DNA of 64,000 bases from contig NC_088778.1 of the NCBI RefSeq assembly GCF_954871325.1, positions 26,893,120 through 26,957,119 of the forward strand, given 5' to 3'. This DNA is from Gordionus sp. m RMFG-2023. Lineage: Eukaryota > Nematomorpha > Gordioida > Chordodea > Parachordodidae. The position numbers and the translations under genes were made by a program. Under the pieces are notes generated by a model. The model was not told where the DNA came from and searched no databases. It worked only from the letters and a program-made list of their open reading frames with translations. The first letter of the stretch is position 1. The number at the start of each line of letters is the position of its first letter. Positions 1 through 12,999 of this stretch are shown here, one piece after another.

Positions 1-734
1 TACGAGGTAACATAACCCCGTTAGATTCCTATTTTTTCACTACGATAAATGATAACAAATTTCACACGAAACTTTCTTATATAATAATAAAATAAAAAAA
101 ATGGATTGTAAATACTAAACGTTTGAAGTTTGACATTATCATTTATAAACATAAATATATTACAATTTACAAAGAATTTTAAAAAAATTGAATTTGAAAT
201 GACCTTAAAAAAGAAATAAATATATAATTTTTTTCTATTATTTATAATATTGTAAAATTTTTATATAATTATGAAAAATCGTTATTTATCGAAAGTGTAA
301 AAGAATGACAAATCGAGATATTAGAATGCATAATTTGAACACCCTTAGGACTTGTGAGAAATTTTTTTTTAAGGGCCCAAATCTGACAAATATGCTCATG
401 CAAAAATGAAATTAATATATGATAGGAAAATATTCGTCTATCAGACAAAAAATCTTAATTAGGAAAAATTTGTATTATAAAACAGCTCACCACACGTTTA
501 TAGTCAGAAATATTTAAACTACACTTTGTACCTAAAATTGATGTTCTCATCTCATGCATGAATTTATCATATAAAAAGCCATTGGGAAATTTTATTTAAA
601 AAAATAAAGAATCATGATAACTAGATCAGGTTTATGCTAAACCGTGTTAAATCAGCATGTAGCAATTTGCTAAACAACGAACAAATTTTTATTAAAATGC
701 AATAAAACTTATTTTAAATATATTTTAACAAATG
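1..734. other. AT-rich stretch, no gene seen
   Basis: This stretch holds only AT-rich sequence with frequent stops in all frames. I see no motif, repeat family or coding signature. Confidence 0.6.
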
Positions 735-737
735 GAA

Positions 738-758
738 CTACGCTCTCTCTTCCGATCT
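738..758 (+). other. Sequencing-adapter-like string
   Basis: Positions 747-758 read CTCTTCCGATCT, which equals the last 12 bases shared by the common Illumina adapters. The preceding CTACGCTCT also resembles adapter sequence (..ACGACGCTCT). It sits in AT-rich DNA where such a string is unexpected. It probably marks an assembly or library artefact, so continuity across this point is doubtful. A chance match remains possible. Confidence 0.5.
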
Positions 759-870
759 GTCTATAGCGCAAAAACTACCGAGATTAGCTTCAGAAATAAT
801 CCCAGTTCATCCTAATATAGAAGCCTTTGAAAATATTTTATTTTCAAGTACAGCCCAGATTTTATGTTAA
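759..870 (+). pseudogene. Short coding-like fragment, unknown
   Basis: Directly after the adapter-like string the frame beginning at 757 reads LSIAQKLPRLASEIIPVHPN and continues IEAFENILFSSTAQILC before a stop near 870. The composition looks protein-like rather than random AT translation. The fragment is short, has no start of its own and I do not recognise it. It could be part of an exon or element joined here by misassembly. Confidence 0.2.
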
Positions 871-1654
871 CAGTTAAGTCTTGAAATTAGTAAATAAATA
901 TGCTTAATTATTATACGATTTTTAAAATTGATTAATTGATATAATCTTAATTACTTTTTACATTGGTTTTTGGGTCTGCGGATCTCTGATAAATATTAAA
1001 TATATCAAACAACCTAGATTAGCTTGTTATACCATATTATTCATAAAATTTTTCAAGTGAGAAAAGAATAGCTCCATAAAAAAATTACTCAAGTTAACAA
1101 CCCGATAAAAACATTATATGAAGCTGTCAATCAAAATAATGTATCTCACATTTTTCTAAATATCAGCAGATATACTAGAGAACAACAAAATGCCATCTTA
1201 CCCCCCCCCCTTCATGGTTAACGCGAATTCGAGATTAATATAAAATTACTATTTTGCCACGAATTTCTAAATTTTTGTAGCAAAGGTTGCTAAACAATGA
1301 AAAAGTAATTGTAATCCATTTTTTTAATAGATGGCGAGTCAGGAAATTAAATTAATTGCAGATCTAACATGGTTTTTTAAATAGAGTAGTGGTATATACC
1401 AGGTCTCGACACTCCTAAGCCAATGACACCAACAGTGGTGTATTTTAAAAATATGATATACATGTATATATACATATATAAAATTTAAATTACGAATATG
1501 AATTAATTCTTTATTTATAATATATATTAAAAATAATGTAACAAATTTAATACCACCCGATATCTGATACACATTAATAAAATATATTAAATTTATAAAA
1601 ATTTCCATAAATCTTTCATTTCTTCTTTTCCTTGGGGTGCATTTTTCTTTAAAA

Positions 1655-1705
1655 AGATTTCATCCACCCACGATGATTCCTTTTCGAAATTTTGATAAAT
1701 TGGAT
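1655..1705 (-). mobile_element. Small Ty3/gypsy pol scrap (fossil)
   Basis: About 40 bases here match roughly 85 percent of the bases at 13862-13905, within pol of the gypsy element in this window, in the same orientation. On the minus strand both encode a similar short peptide (..YQ-FEKE-S-VD..), which in gypsy elements lies between RNase H and integrase. No LTR or other part was recognised nearby, so this is a small old fragment. Confidence 0.4.
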
Positions 1706-1709
1706 CAAT

Positions 1710-3890
1710 TCCGATATAGAAGATCCTGTAATATTTATAAACATTATAGGTATCCACAGTTAAGGAATTTTTGAAAATTTTAATTAGGAATATCTTCATT
1801 GATAAGTGAAATTTCTGAATCGAGCAACATCGAAATATTTACCTATATATTACAAAGGCTACATTAAAGATAGGAGCAGGAAGCCTCATTTTTTGAAGGG
1901 ATAAGGAAGTAGGTATTCAAAGGGGGGTAGGGTAAAGTTTAAAAAAAAACACTATTTGTAGATTAAAGATAAAAATAACTGCTAAAAAAATTTAAATTTA
2001 TTATAATTAATAAATATTAATTTTTAGTTCATTCACGGATAACATTTTAGTAGAGTTTGAAGTTATACACACTCGTGGTAAATGTTTATAATACGGTTAG
2101 TAACTAATTATCACCAACCAAATGATTATTTGTTATTCCTGGTCTAAATAATAATGAGGACTGATAGTTTAATTTGAATTGTTTTGAGGTTATAATGAGG
2201 ACTGAAAGAGATCAATTTGAATTGTTTTGAGGTTATAAATGATGTTTCATTATAAGATTTTTAAAAATTAATATCAAGGGGTTGTTAGAGCATAATTGAT
2301 GGGCATATATACCTGCTGAAGGTCGTAAATTTTTTTAGAGGAGTCGGGGTAGATCCTGTAGTGGGGTTTTTAGGTACCACCTATATTATATTTTATTATT
2401 ACCAATATGTTCTTAATGATTTTTTTTCATATATCAGTCAATCAATAAAAAAAATGGTTAAATTCCAATTTAAACCAGGGTTGGTATAATCAGTCAAATA
2501 TGATTCGGTCAATTGCCCGCTAGTTGATCGGTCAAATTCAAATAAATGATTTTTAAGACAATATTAACTTTATTTTATATATGTTAGCGGCAATTTATTA
2601 TATTTATTTAAATATTGAAAATCCAAAATTATTAATGAGAAAATTTTTTTATTTTTAAAATGAAATTCTAAAATTTTAATATGAAAATCTTATATTTTAA
2701 TATAAAATTATAAGTAAATCGATGCCTTGATGATACAAATATATTTTAAAATAAATTCTAACCTAATTAGATTGATAAAAAAGCTTTAAACACACATTAC
2801 TTAATTATATTTCAGAGTATTTTTGGTCAAATGACCAAACCTGATTTAAACATTTAAAAAATTTTGCTTAAACTGGACTATTTCTTGTCTGTAGTGTTGT
2901 TAAATTGGCAAAATCCTAAAAGTCACAAAAATTAGCTAAGTTTTATGGCAAGAGTATATATTTTCTCAAGTAGATTCTCAAAACCTGATAAAAGGGGAGA
3001 TATTTATCTCACCACTACTTGTTGATGGTAAAACTCACTCTTATTATATTTAATAAAAATTTATATAAAAAATAATGAAAATAAAAATATTGAAATATAA
3101 AACTTTTTGCTTTTCTATCTTTTATGTGGCTATAAGAAAAATATGAAAAAGATTTTTGATAATAAAATAATTTTAATAACGTTGGGCACTTTGGAAATAA
3201 TAATAAAAATTTTTGGCAAGAGGCTCAGCCCCTCTTAAAAATTTGGAAAGGTAGGTAAAATTCAAAAAAAAAATAGTGAGTGGAGGCATAGCTCCCTATA
3301 GCATCCCTCGCAATGATACTACTGTAGTCCATGCTACCTAATAATTAAAAAAAATAAATATTCAATAATAAAATGGATATTAATTATGCATCGCGAAGGG
3401 GATACCCCCTCCCCAATGCTTCAGTGACACAATTGCATCATACCCAAATTTTAGATTACCTTAAGGTAGTCACGAGTGTAAATAATCGGATGTTAAAAAA
3501 TTATTTCAGGCCAAATACACTTGGCTGATTTTTTTTTGGATATAACCTTAGTCCTAACATATATATATGTGTGTTTTTAGTGAAAAAAAAGCTAGAAAAT
3601 ATCTATTTTGAATAAATTTCAAAATTTGTGTAAGTTAGAATACTGCTAGGGCCAAGTTTTAATGAACATTAAATATCTTATACTTGGTCCAAATATGTTA
3701 TTTTTATTTAAACTAAATATAAATGATTTTAAAAAATATCAATCTATTTATCTAGTTGTTAGCAAGATGTTTAAATGTCCAAAACTAAATTGATTGTGAT
3801 TCCAATTTTTTTTTATTATAACTTTTGTTTATGTATATAAATAATTATTAACTTTTCCCATATATATAAAAAATAAATAATTTTATTTTT
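1710..3890. other. AT-rich stretch with minor repeats
   Basis: No gene is supported. It contains a two-copy tandem repeat of about 42 bp at 2150-2235 (each unit ending in ATTGTTTTGAGGTT). It also has a weak pair of inverted 17-mers at 2470-2486 and 2834-2850 that could bound an old 380-bp element. Small hairpins with GAGGCTCAGCCCCTC-type cores occur around 3220-3300. A start like that of the hAT-type MITE family (TAGTGTTGTTAAA) occurs at 2892 without a recognisable body. Confidence 0.4.
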
Positions 3891-3898
3891 AGCTGTGC

Positions 3899-6030
3899 TG
3901 ATAATGTTTGAGTGCCATTAATTTGTTTAGAGAAAAGTATTTGCTAGTAGCTTTAGTAAGTTTAGGTGAAATATCTAGGTTGGTCGAGACTTTGTGGTCA
4001 ATGATAATGCCTAAATAGTTGAGAGATTTTGAGAAAAGGATATTTTTTATTGTTAAATACTAAATTATGATGTAATAGAGAAGTAGATAAAATTTTTTAG
4101 TCAGAATTGATTTTAAGGTTCATGTGTTGAAGGTTGGTAGAAATTATTGTAAGAATATTGATATAGTTAAAGTCTTCTGTGATAATACAAATTTTATCAG
4201 CATAGCAAAGCCATTCAACATTTTGAAGGTTACATGAATTGATTAAGTTGCCAATAATTAAATTAAAAAAAGGAGGAGATAGAGGACAACCTTCTTTAAT
4301 GCTACATTTAATTTTGAAATAGAGGGAAGTGAAATTATTAGGTTTATTAGTGATACTGTTTTCATAAATGGACATAATGATTTTTATTTAATGTGTATTA
4401 ATATATTATTTGAAAAGAATGTTACATAAATATTAATGCTTAATGGAATCAAAAGCTTTGGAAATATCAATAAAGATAATATAAATATTTGTTTTATAAA
4501 TAGATGCTTTTTCAAGTCTTATTTTAAGAGCAATTATTAGTTCAATAGTATTACAACCTGGTCTGAAGGAGGCAATGGATTTGTGATTATTTTTTTCAAT
4601 ATCTTTAATAATAAGATTGAAAATGAAGATGGTAAAATTTTTTTAAAAAAGAAGATGTGAGATTGATGCCTTTATAATCATGTATTGTGATTGGATTTGA
4701 GATTTTAGGTAAATTGATAATGGTGGATTTGCACTAATCAATGGGGATAATTGCTGTATTCCAAATATTGTTAAAAGTTGGAAATAATAATCAGTTATGG
4801 TTCCAGGAAATATTTTTAATATTTCATTGTGTGTTTTATCTGAAGAGGTTTTATGGTTTTTTAGTTTTTTTATAATAGTAATAAATCATTTTTATTCAGA
4901 GGAAAAGGAATTTTAATAAGTTGTTGTGAAGAAAATGGTTTGGAACAAGGAATTTTATTGTTAAAGATAGATCTGTAATGATCAATATAGATATTTAATT
5001 GGTCTTCAGGATATTTTATAATAAGATGACCAACTTTTAGGTTATTTTTTTTTATCATTTGAAGAGGTAATAAATTTTAAAGATTTAAAGGCAATATAAA
5101 GGTCATTTGTGCTTTTAAATTCTGAGATATTGATCATTTTGTTTGTGAGGTAATTACGTTTATCTCGTCTGATAGATTTTTTGATTATATTTAGTTTAGT
5201 TTTAATATAATGTTTTTTTCTTAGTTTTATTTTATTTTTGTTTGGTAAGAAGTATGTGTGATTATCCAGTCAGGATAAATTGTTTTAATGTTAAGGTAAA
5301 GATTAGAAGAGTTAATAATTGAGTTGTGGATAGTGTTCCATGGATTATTATTGTTAATTGATTTAAGACTATTATGATACTTGTTGGCTAGAATAGGAAT
5401 ACTTAGGTTATTGATATTGTAGTTTTTTTGGAGGTGGGATTGATTGATTTAACTTAGATATATTAAGATTTCTTAAAAGGGAAGGTTTAATAAAAAGATT
5501 TAGAGCAATAGGATGGTGGTCTGATAAGAAATCTATATCATTAGAATGGAGAGGTTTTGAATTAAAAATTTATTTTAATACTAGTAAGCAAAAAATCTAA
5601 TTGGCTTTTTTTATAAAGAGTTGGGTTTGTAATATGATAAAATAATTATTATCCTTTTGTTTAAAAAAGATGTTTATAATTCTAAGATTAAATTTCATGC
5701 AGGTTTCAATTATTTTTTTCACCATTTTGGTTAGTTTTTTTATTTAGAAAAGCGAATCCTGTGATATTATTGATATTTTTTTTTACGAATTTTCATGTTA
5801 AAATCGCCACCAATAATAATAAAGTGGTTTGTGTTAATTTGTTTAAGGTGATTATTAAGAGAATCAATGAACTTTGGATATTCAGAAGAATTAGCAGGAA
5901 CAAAAATGTTAATAAGATGGGTGATCTTGCCTTTTGTTTTTAAGGTAATGCATGCGATATGGTAATTGATTGGAACCAAATTGGAAGGAAATTTTAAGAT
6001 GGAATTCTTAAAGAAACATTGTATCAAGGA
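3899..6030 (-). mobile_element. LINE copy A (APE-RT), decayed
   Basis: Non-LTR retrotransposon fragment read on the minus strand. Near 5790-5990 it encodes the end of an APE-type endonuclease domain, with the strand-turn motif IIGGDFNM. Near 4440-4490 it encodes reverse-transcriptase motif A (FIDISKAFDSI). Near 4190-4310 it encodes the block around motif B and the catalytic motif (GCPLSP, then CYADKI in place of the usual YADD). The frame is broken by several stops and shifts. The 5' part of the endonuclease and the end after the thumb are missing; homology stops at about 3899. It is the same family as LINE copy B at 6.3-8.7 kb, in opposite orientation. The clade is not resolved by eye. Confidence 0.75.
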
Positions 6031-6319
6031 TAGTCTAAATTCATGCTTGGGAGATTATACTGTCATCTCTATCAAATTAGGATCCATAGATGAGCTCATT
6101 TTATCAAAAATAAATAAAGTCGATATATAAATTGCTGCTAAGCAATTTTTAAATATTTTGAAAGTGAAATAAAATGATTCTCGCTTTGATTAAGAATTTG
6201 GAATATTATCGTACTATACTTATATAGTTGTAGGCTACTATGAAAAAATACTTTTTTCCTAACAAATACCAAATCTTAATTTTTTATAATCTTTTTCTTA
6301 AAATTATGTCTTTAAATAA

Positions 6320-8715
6320 AAAATTAATTATACTCCTATAACATTCCTGGATTATTAAACAAAGTTACTATCTTCAGAAAAATAATGGAGGAAAAAGATA
6401 TTTTTATATTAATGACACAAGAAACATTAATAAATAATAATTCAATTAAAAAAGTTAAGAGGCTACACAATCTTCAATTCTAATTCTTCTATCTACCAAT
6501 GGTGTATCATTTATTATTATGGATTCTATTTTAAAATATACATCTATAGCAACCGTATCTCTTCTATTACTTTAAAAACTAAAGGAAAAATCACCCATCT
6601 TATAAACATTTATCCTCCCGTTAATCACTCAGAATATCTCAAATTCAATACATTTCTAAATAACCATCTTAAACAAATTAATACAAATCATTTTCATGAA
6701 AATAGGTAATGAATATACAAATAAAAATATCAGTTTTGCTGCCCTTGATCAAAAAACAAATCAAAACAGTAAAAATATTATTAAAACTTGTAAAAAATTT
6801 AATCTTAGAATAATTAACACCTTTTTTAAACAAAAAAATAATTATTATTTTACCTATTTTAAACCTAACTCTTTATATAAAAGTCAACTTGATTTTTTCC
6901 TTATACAAGTATTAAAATATACTTTTTTATACAAAATATTTTAATTCTTAATGATATCAATTTCTTATCGGATCATCGCCCTATTGGTCAACAACTTTTT
7001 ATCAAACATTCATTATTAAAAAACCTTAATATTTCCAATTCAAAAAATTCTATATCTTCTACATCAAAAAAAATATAATATTAATAACTTAAATATCCTT
7101 ACCTTAGCTGATAAATATCATTCAAGTCTCAAATCAATTAACCTTAATAATTCATGGAACAATATCCAAAATTCCATTATTAATTCTGCAAATCTTCATT
7201 ATATTAAAACTATTTATCCTGATTGGTTAAGTAACCATACTTCTAACCTAATCAACTCCCTACCCAATAAAAATATAAAAAAACAAACAAGGAAAAAACA
7301 ACATATTAAAGCTAAACTTAATATTATAAAAAATCTAATAGAAAAGATAAACAAAATTTTCTTAAGAACAAACTTAATAATATTTCAGAATTTAAATGTA
7401 CTAATGACTAATGCTTTCAAATCCTTAAAATTTATTACATCCTCAAATGATAAAAAAGTAATATAAAAATTGGTCAAATTATTATAAAAAATCCTGAAGA
7501 CCAATTAAATATTTTTATTGATTACTATAGATCTCTTTTTAACAATAAATTTCCCTGTCCCATTTCTTTCTCTTCACATCAACTTATTACTTTCCCTCCC
7601 TATCCTCATAATAAAAATGATTTTATTAATATTATAAAAAATCTAAAAAAAACCATAAATCCCCTGTTGATAATATCCATAATGAAATAGTAAAAATATT
7701 TCCAGAAACTATTACTGATCTTCTTTTTCCTACCTTAAATAAAATTTGGAATACAACAATTCTTCCCACCAATTGATGTAAATCCACCATTGTCAATTTA
7801 CCAAATCCTTCCTCAATCTATGACTATAGAGGCAACCCTCTCTTCCCCTTTTTACAAAATTTTTACTACTTACATCTTTTTTATCTTTAAAGATATTGAT
7901 AAAAATACTCATAATTCATTGCATGCTTAGACCAGGACGTAATACCATCAAACTAATTACCTCACTCAAAATAAGACTCAAAAAAGCCCATATTTACAAA
8001 ACTGACATCTATGTTATTTTTATTGACATTTCTAAAGCTTTTGATCCGATAAAACATCAATATTTATGGAACATTCTTTTCAAATATAATATTAATACAC
8101 ATTTAATAAAAATCATTATGTCCATTTATGAAAACAGTATATTAATATTAAACATAATAATTTAACTTCCCCCCTATTTCAAAATTAAATGTGACATTAA
8201 ACAAGGTTGTTCTCTATCTCCTCCTTTTTTTTGATTTAATAATTAGTGACTTTATCAATTTGTGTAACCTTCAAAATGTTGAATGGCTTTGCTATGCAGT
8301 ATCTACTTCTCTATTACATCATAATTATATATTTAACAATAAAAATATCCTTTTCTCAAAATCTTTCAACTATTTATCATTGACCACAAAGGCTCGACCA
8401 AACCTGATATTTCACCTAAACTTACTAAAGCTACTAGCAAATACTTTCTCTAAATAAATTATGGCATTCAAACATTATCTCAAACTTCAAATTTTCAAAA
8501 CCTATATACTATCATCCTTAACTTATAGCATCATACCTTGGGATATCACAAAATCCAACCTAAATAAAACTCAAGTCTTCATTAATAAATCCTTGAAAAA
8601 AATCCTTAACATTAGATTTCCTTTTATTATTTCTAATTTTAATCTATGGAAAATACTCCTTAGAAAAGGGGGAAGGTGGGGGTGGGGGGATCATCATTAT
8701 ATTTTATTGGCCTAA
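6320..8715 (+). mobile_element. LINE copy B (APE-RT), decayed
   Basis: Second copy of the family of copy A, on the plus strand and more complete. It begins with endonuclease text SYNIPGLLNK near 6335 and a TQETLI block near 6420. The end of the endonuclease follows (SQLDFFLI, near 6885), then RT motif A (FIDISKAFD, near 8015). The GCPLSP region and the block NLQNVEWLCYA near 8265 come next, with the catalytic aspartates lost. A C-terminal segment typical of LINE RT tails (YILSSLTYSIIPW..NKSLKKILNIRF) lies at 8461-8630. Frames change several times and stops are frequent, so it cannot encode a working protein. No poly-A or other clear 3' tail was identified. Confidence 0.75.
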
Positions 8716-10768
8716 TACTAAATTCTAAAGGGGGTTGGCTTTTAGTTATAGATAATATTGGCTTTTTAGTTTTTTTAAATGATAGTTTTTAAATTAATCA
8801 AACTTAAGGAGTGTGGAGAGAGGGAGGGGTTATTAATTTTATTATTAACATTTAAATCATAATCATGTTAGAAAATAATTTTGGCTTGAACATATAGGTT
8901 TGAAAAAAAGGGCAAATTTAATGGGATACAATTATATAATTGCTAGACAGTACTATTTGATAATTAACTTATCATAAATCAACCCTTTAATATAAAACTA
9001 ACATAAAAGTATAATGATTTCACTCAATAAAGGTATGTTGTTATATTTTGAAATATAACTAGTACATTGTGCATTATAAAACAAAATTCAATTACATGAA
9101 CCATGATTATATACATATATTTCTATAAAAACAAGGACTATTGATCTTTAGCCATAACTTTGCAAATTATAAGTAAATAATTTTTTTATTAAAATTTGTT
9201 ATTTTTGATATTATATATATATATAAATTCACAAGAATATTTATTTAAAAAATTGTAACTAATATGTATGAATCTTCAATATAGTAAAAAATAAGGTTAT
9301 TTCTATTTATAATTGCTTAAGTAATTATTTATATTAATCTTACTTTGATATAATGCCATATATTCAGGAATAAAAAATATAATGCATTTATTGAGGTTAA
9401 TTAATATCTTTTATCAAGGTTAACATAATTTAAAAATTCCTATACATATGTGATTTAAGTGAATTTACTAGAATTGCGCTAAAACTGATTAAATAACATT
9501 TTATTTTTTATAAATGACAGTTGTCAACAGAAAAATATGAAACATCAATTTTGGGTTGCAAAAATAAATTATCAGGTTCTTAATTCCTATAATCGCCCCC
9601 CCCCCTCCTGTTTAATTATAATGTCATATATGATGATCAAATAATAATAATAATATTCTTTTTATTAATATTCTAAAAAAAGAGCCACTAGCTTATATTA
9701 TCCTAGGGGGCTCAACTAAAATAAATCTTATGGGAGGCTTAGGCCGGATTCTTTTAAAATATATAATATTATTTAAATTAAAATTTGCAAACTCAGAACT
9801 AATAATAAATTTCTTATTTTGTCATTTATTCTAGCATATAAATAATAATTAACGCAATACTAAATATTTATCTAAAATATATTTTTTAAAAAATCATCTA
9901 TTTTTTTCAGTATTAATTAATATTGCAAATCATATAATTATAATATCAAGGAGCATTAAATAAATTTTGCAAGTAAAAAGGATTATATAAATGTGATAAA
10001 AAAATATTCTTTTTTTTCCATCATTATCTAATATACCATAATATGAATTGTTACTTACAATCAGGCTATAACATCCTCATCAGAATTCCTACCTATATTT
10101 AATATTATCCTTATTACATTAGAAAATTTAATACCATAAGAGATATCTTCAGATTGAGCCTTATATATAGCTTATTTTATTTTACAAATAAAATATCTTG
10201 TATAAAAATTAATTTACCCTATATTCTTTCTCTTAACTTTTTTGCTTTCAATATTTATGTTTCTCAGAACTCAAATTACTCCTTTGTTAATATCCAGAGC
10301 ATTGTTTGAAATTGAAAAACTTTATTTTAAATGTATTTTAACTCCAACTATCATCCTTTGTCTAAAATATAATTAACAATAATATTGCTTTTATTTCAAT
10401 TATTTAAAGTCATCTTAAAATCAATAACTCTTCTTTCTTCATTATCCAATAAATATAATAAATGAATGAAAGAGGTTCTTTTTCTAAAATATTCTAAATA
10501 TTGCTTCCAATTCCATTATTTAAAACATTCATCTCCTCATATATAGAACAAATGAGTATTAACAAAGTAGTTTTGTACATTGGTTTGGATCATAGATATT
10601 TTCTTAGGAAGTGATATGGTAAATTAAATTTAAAAATGAATAATTTTGCTGATTTGTGATTTTGAATTCGGCTAACACAAATCACATTGGATTTATTTTA
10701 TTTTCAATTAATAAATGATTATATTTATTTAATAATTTAAATAATATATATCAAATTAACTACAACTC
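8716..10768. other. AT-rich stretch, no gene seen
   Basis: No coding region is supported. A C10 run followed by TCC occurs at 9596-9608. A CACTAGC-type end like those at 19660 and 26283 occurs near 9680. Otherwise it is AT-rich sequence with dense stops. Confidence 0.5.
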
Positions 10769-10975
10769 TTAACCCTTCAATACTCCGGTGAAAAAAATGA
10801 CGTTAGTACTCCAGTGGGGTTTAATAGACCCCAATTTCAAATGTATATATGTCTAGTTATATTCATTATTTTGATTTAATATTTGAATATAAGATAGAAC
10901 TAACCTTAAACTTGATAAAATATTTATTTATTTTTATTTCTTAAGTTTAGATTAAAGATGGTGAGTAAAATAACT
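10769..10975 (+). repeat. piggyBac left end (TTAA + CCC terminus)
   Basis: TTAA at 10769-10772 is followed by CCCTTCAATACTCCGGTG and then by a small palindrome, TGGGGTTTAATAGACCCCA (10817-10835). piggyBac elements target TTAA and begin with CCC. Subterminal TGGGGT/ACCCCA hairpins of this look are common in the superfamily. The sequence runs directly into the gypsy LTR at 10976. It is therefore read as the left end of a piggyBac copy whose transposase remnant lies beyond the gypsy element at 18.4-19.0 kb. Confidence 0.55.
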
Positions 10976-11393
10976 CTAATTTTATTAAATTTATATGACT
11001 CTAAAATAACTCTCTAATAATATTTAATTATATATATATATTTAATTCCTCCGATTATATAATATATTCTTGCTATTTATTCTACTTTATTTCATAATTT
11101 TTACAATAGTTTATATATCTTATAATTTTTTTATATAATATTCTCATAATTATATTAATTCCAACAATCTTGTCATAATTTTCATAATGAATACAAAAAC
11201 ATTCGTTTTTTTTTATTACAAAACCTTCCGCGCCGATTATCATATAAAAATCAATATCAACAAAAATCAATATTATTACTAACTAAATATATATTTATAA
11301 TTGATTGAATACTAAAAATATTGATAAATATATATATAATATACCAATATATATATAAAATATCCACTACAAATATATAAGAAATATATAACA
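10976..11393 (-). repeat. gypsy 3' LTR
   Basis: Direct repeat of 17781-18203, differing mainly by a few short indels. In element orientation it starts TGTTATATATTTC and ends TTAGAGTTATTTTA, so it has the usual TG start but not a CA end. Confidence 0.85.
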
Positions 11394-11459
11394 CGACCGC
11401 CAAAAAAAAAACCAAAACGTAATAATCAAAAGAAATATGTGAACTTGACATTTCTATAT

Positions 11460-12030
11460 TTATTCAATATTTTTGTCCTCTTTTAACATTTCATTTTCTT
11501 CAGTTTCCATACAAGTATATTTCTTTTGTAAATTCATATTATCATTCATTTTAATCACGGTCGAACTCAATTTGGTAGCTTTGTCACCGATATTTGACAT
11601 CTTAGTATAATATTTATATTTATCTTCCATAATTGAATTTGTTCCGACCACGGTTTTAGCTTGTATTCCATTTGTTCTTTTAAACTTTCCATCATAGTTA
11701 TGCGGTGGCCATGGTCTATTCCCATATTGTTTACTAGATTCAATTTCATTTGTTTTATTATAATTTACATATCTATCCCCAGATATTACATTTTTATTTT
11801 TTCCACAAAAATAACTGGTTGTAGGGACTTCCTCCGAGTCACTCACATAATCATTACACTCTTGTTTCATCAATACCTTAGTTGGTATCATACAATTTTT
11901 AATGGAGTGTCCGAAACTTCGGCATCTAAAGCAACGCTTATAGCTGTCCCCACGGGGCTTCTTAATAGATTTTTTCTCTTTTTTACAATTTTCAAATATA
12001 TTATATGGTCCTCTGTGTCCAATTTATAGT
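11460..12030 (-). mobile_element. gypsy region between integrase and 3' LTR
   Basis: This part of the element encodes hydrophilic sequence rich in N, K, E and T with a CCHC zinc-knuckle signature (CFRCRSFGHSIKNC) near 11890-11940. A knuckle downstream of integrase is not the standard gypsy layout, where knuckles sit in Gag. It may be an extra nucleic-acid-binding product of this lineage or captured gag-like sequence. The region is decayed along with the rest of the element. Confidence 0.5.
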
Positions 12031-12999
12031 TCATTTTTTTTTATTTATACACTAATTTATAAAAAAAATTTTACTTTTAAATTTTAATTTTGAAAAATAA
12101 TTTATTAAATTATTTCTTTATAAATTAATAATTATTAATCATCTCTTTTTTTTATATGAATTTTTATGAAAAACAACTTTCCAGTTATTTTCTTTTACAA
12201 AAATATGTTATTTTTCACTTTACATTTAAAATAATAAATCACAAATTATCCATTTTCAATTTTTTCTTTTAACATATAAAGGATTCACTATTACCCCTAT
12301 ATATTTAATTCATATATAACATTAATTTCTCCATTTTCTATAATATACATTACTTCTATTTTTCCCTTATGTAAATTATACAAAGAAAGAAACTTTCATG
12401 AAAACTCACTCATGTTTTTATTTCAAAAACTAAATATTTTGTTTATTTTTACTTTTATCTCCATATAAGAAATTTTGTTTCTTTTTATTTTTCTTTCTAT
12501 ATAAAACATTCTCTAACTTATCATTAAAAACAAATTTTCTTTTTTACAATCAATTCATAACACATGTTAATTTAAAAAAACTCATATTTTCCTCGAAATT
12601 TATATTATAAAGTTTCAATTATCTACTATTATTCTCCCAATAAAGAGTATTATAAATTTTTTTATAAAATGTAACATATATACCTAGCGTAGATTTTCCC
12701 ATAAATCTGCATGTTCAAAATTTTTTTTTTATTCACTCTTCTCTAAAATGATAAGTATTTTATTTTATATTAATTTCTTCTCAGTTTATTCACCTTTTTG
12801 CTATACATATATTTTTAATTATCTAATTTATATTTCTCATTTATACTTAAAATTGTATAAATTTAACTCTAAATTGTTTAAGTACAGAGTAAGTCTGTTC
12901 TAAAGATTTATAGGAACTTTGTTTCCGGTCTTTATGGACAAATTTATTATTATTTTTTTAATCAAATACCTTAATAAAATCATTATGACGTACTCCCAC

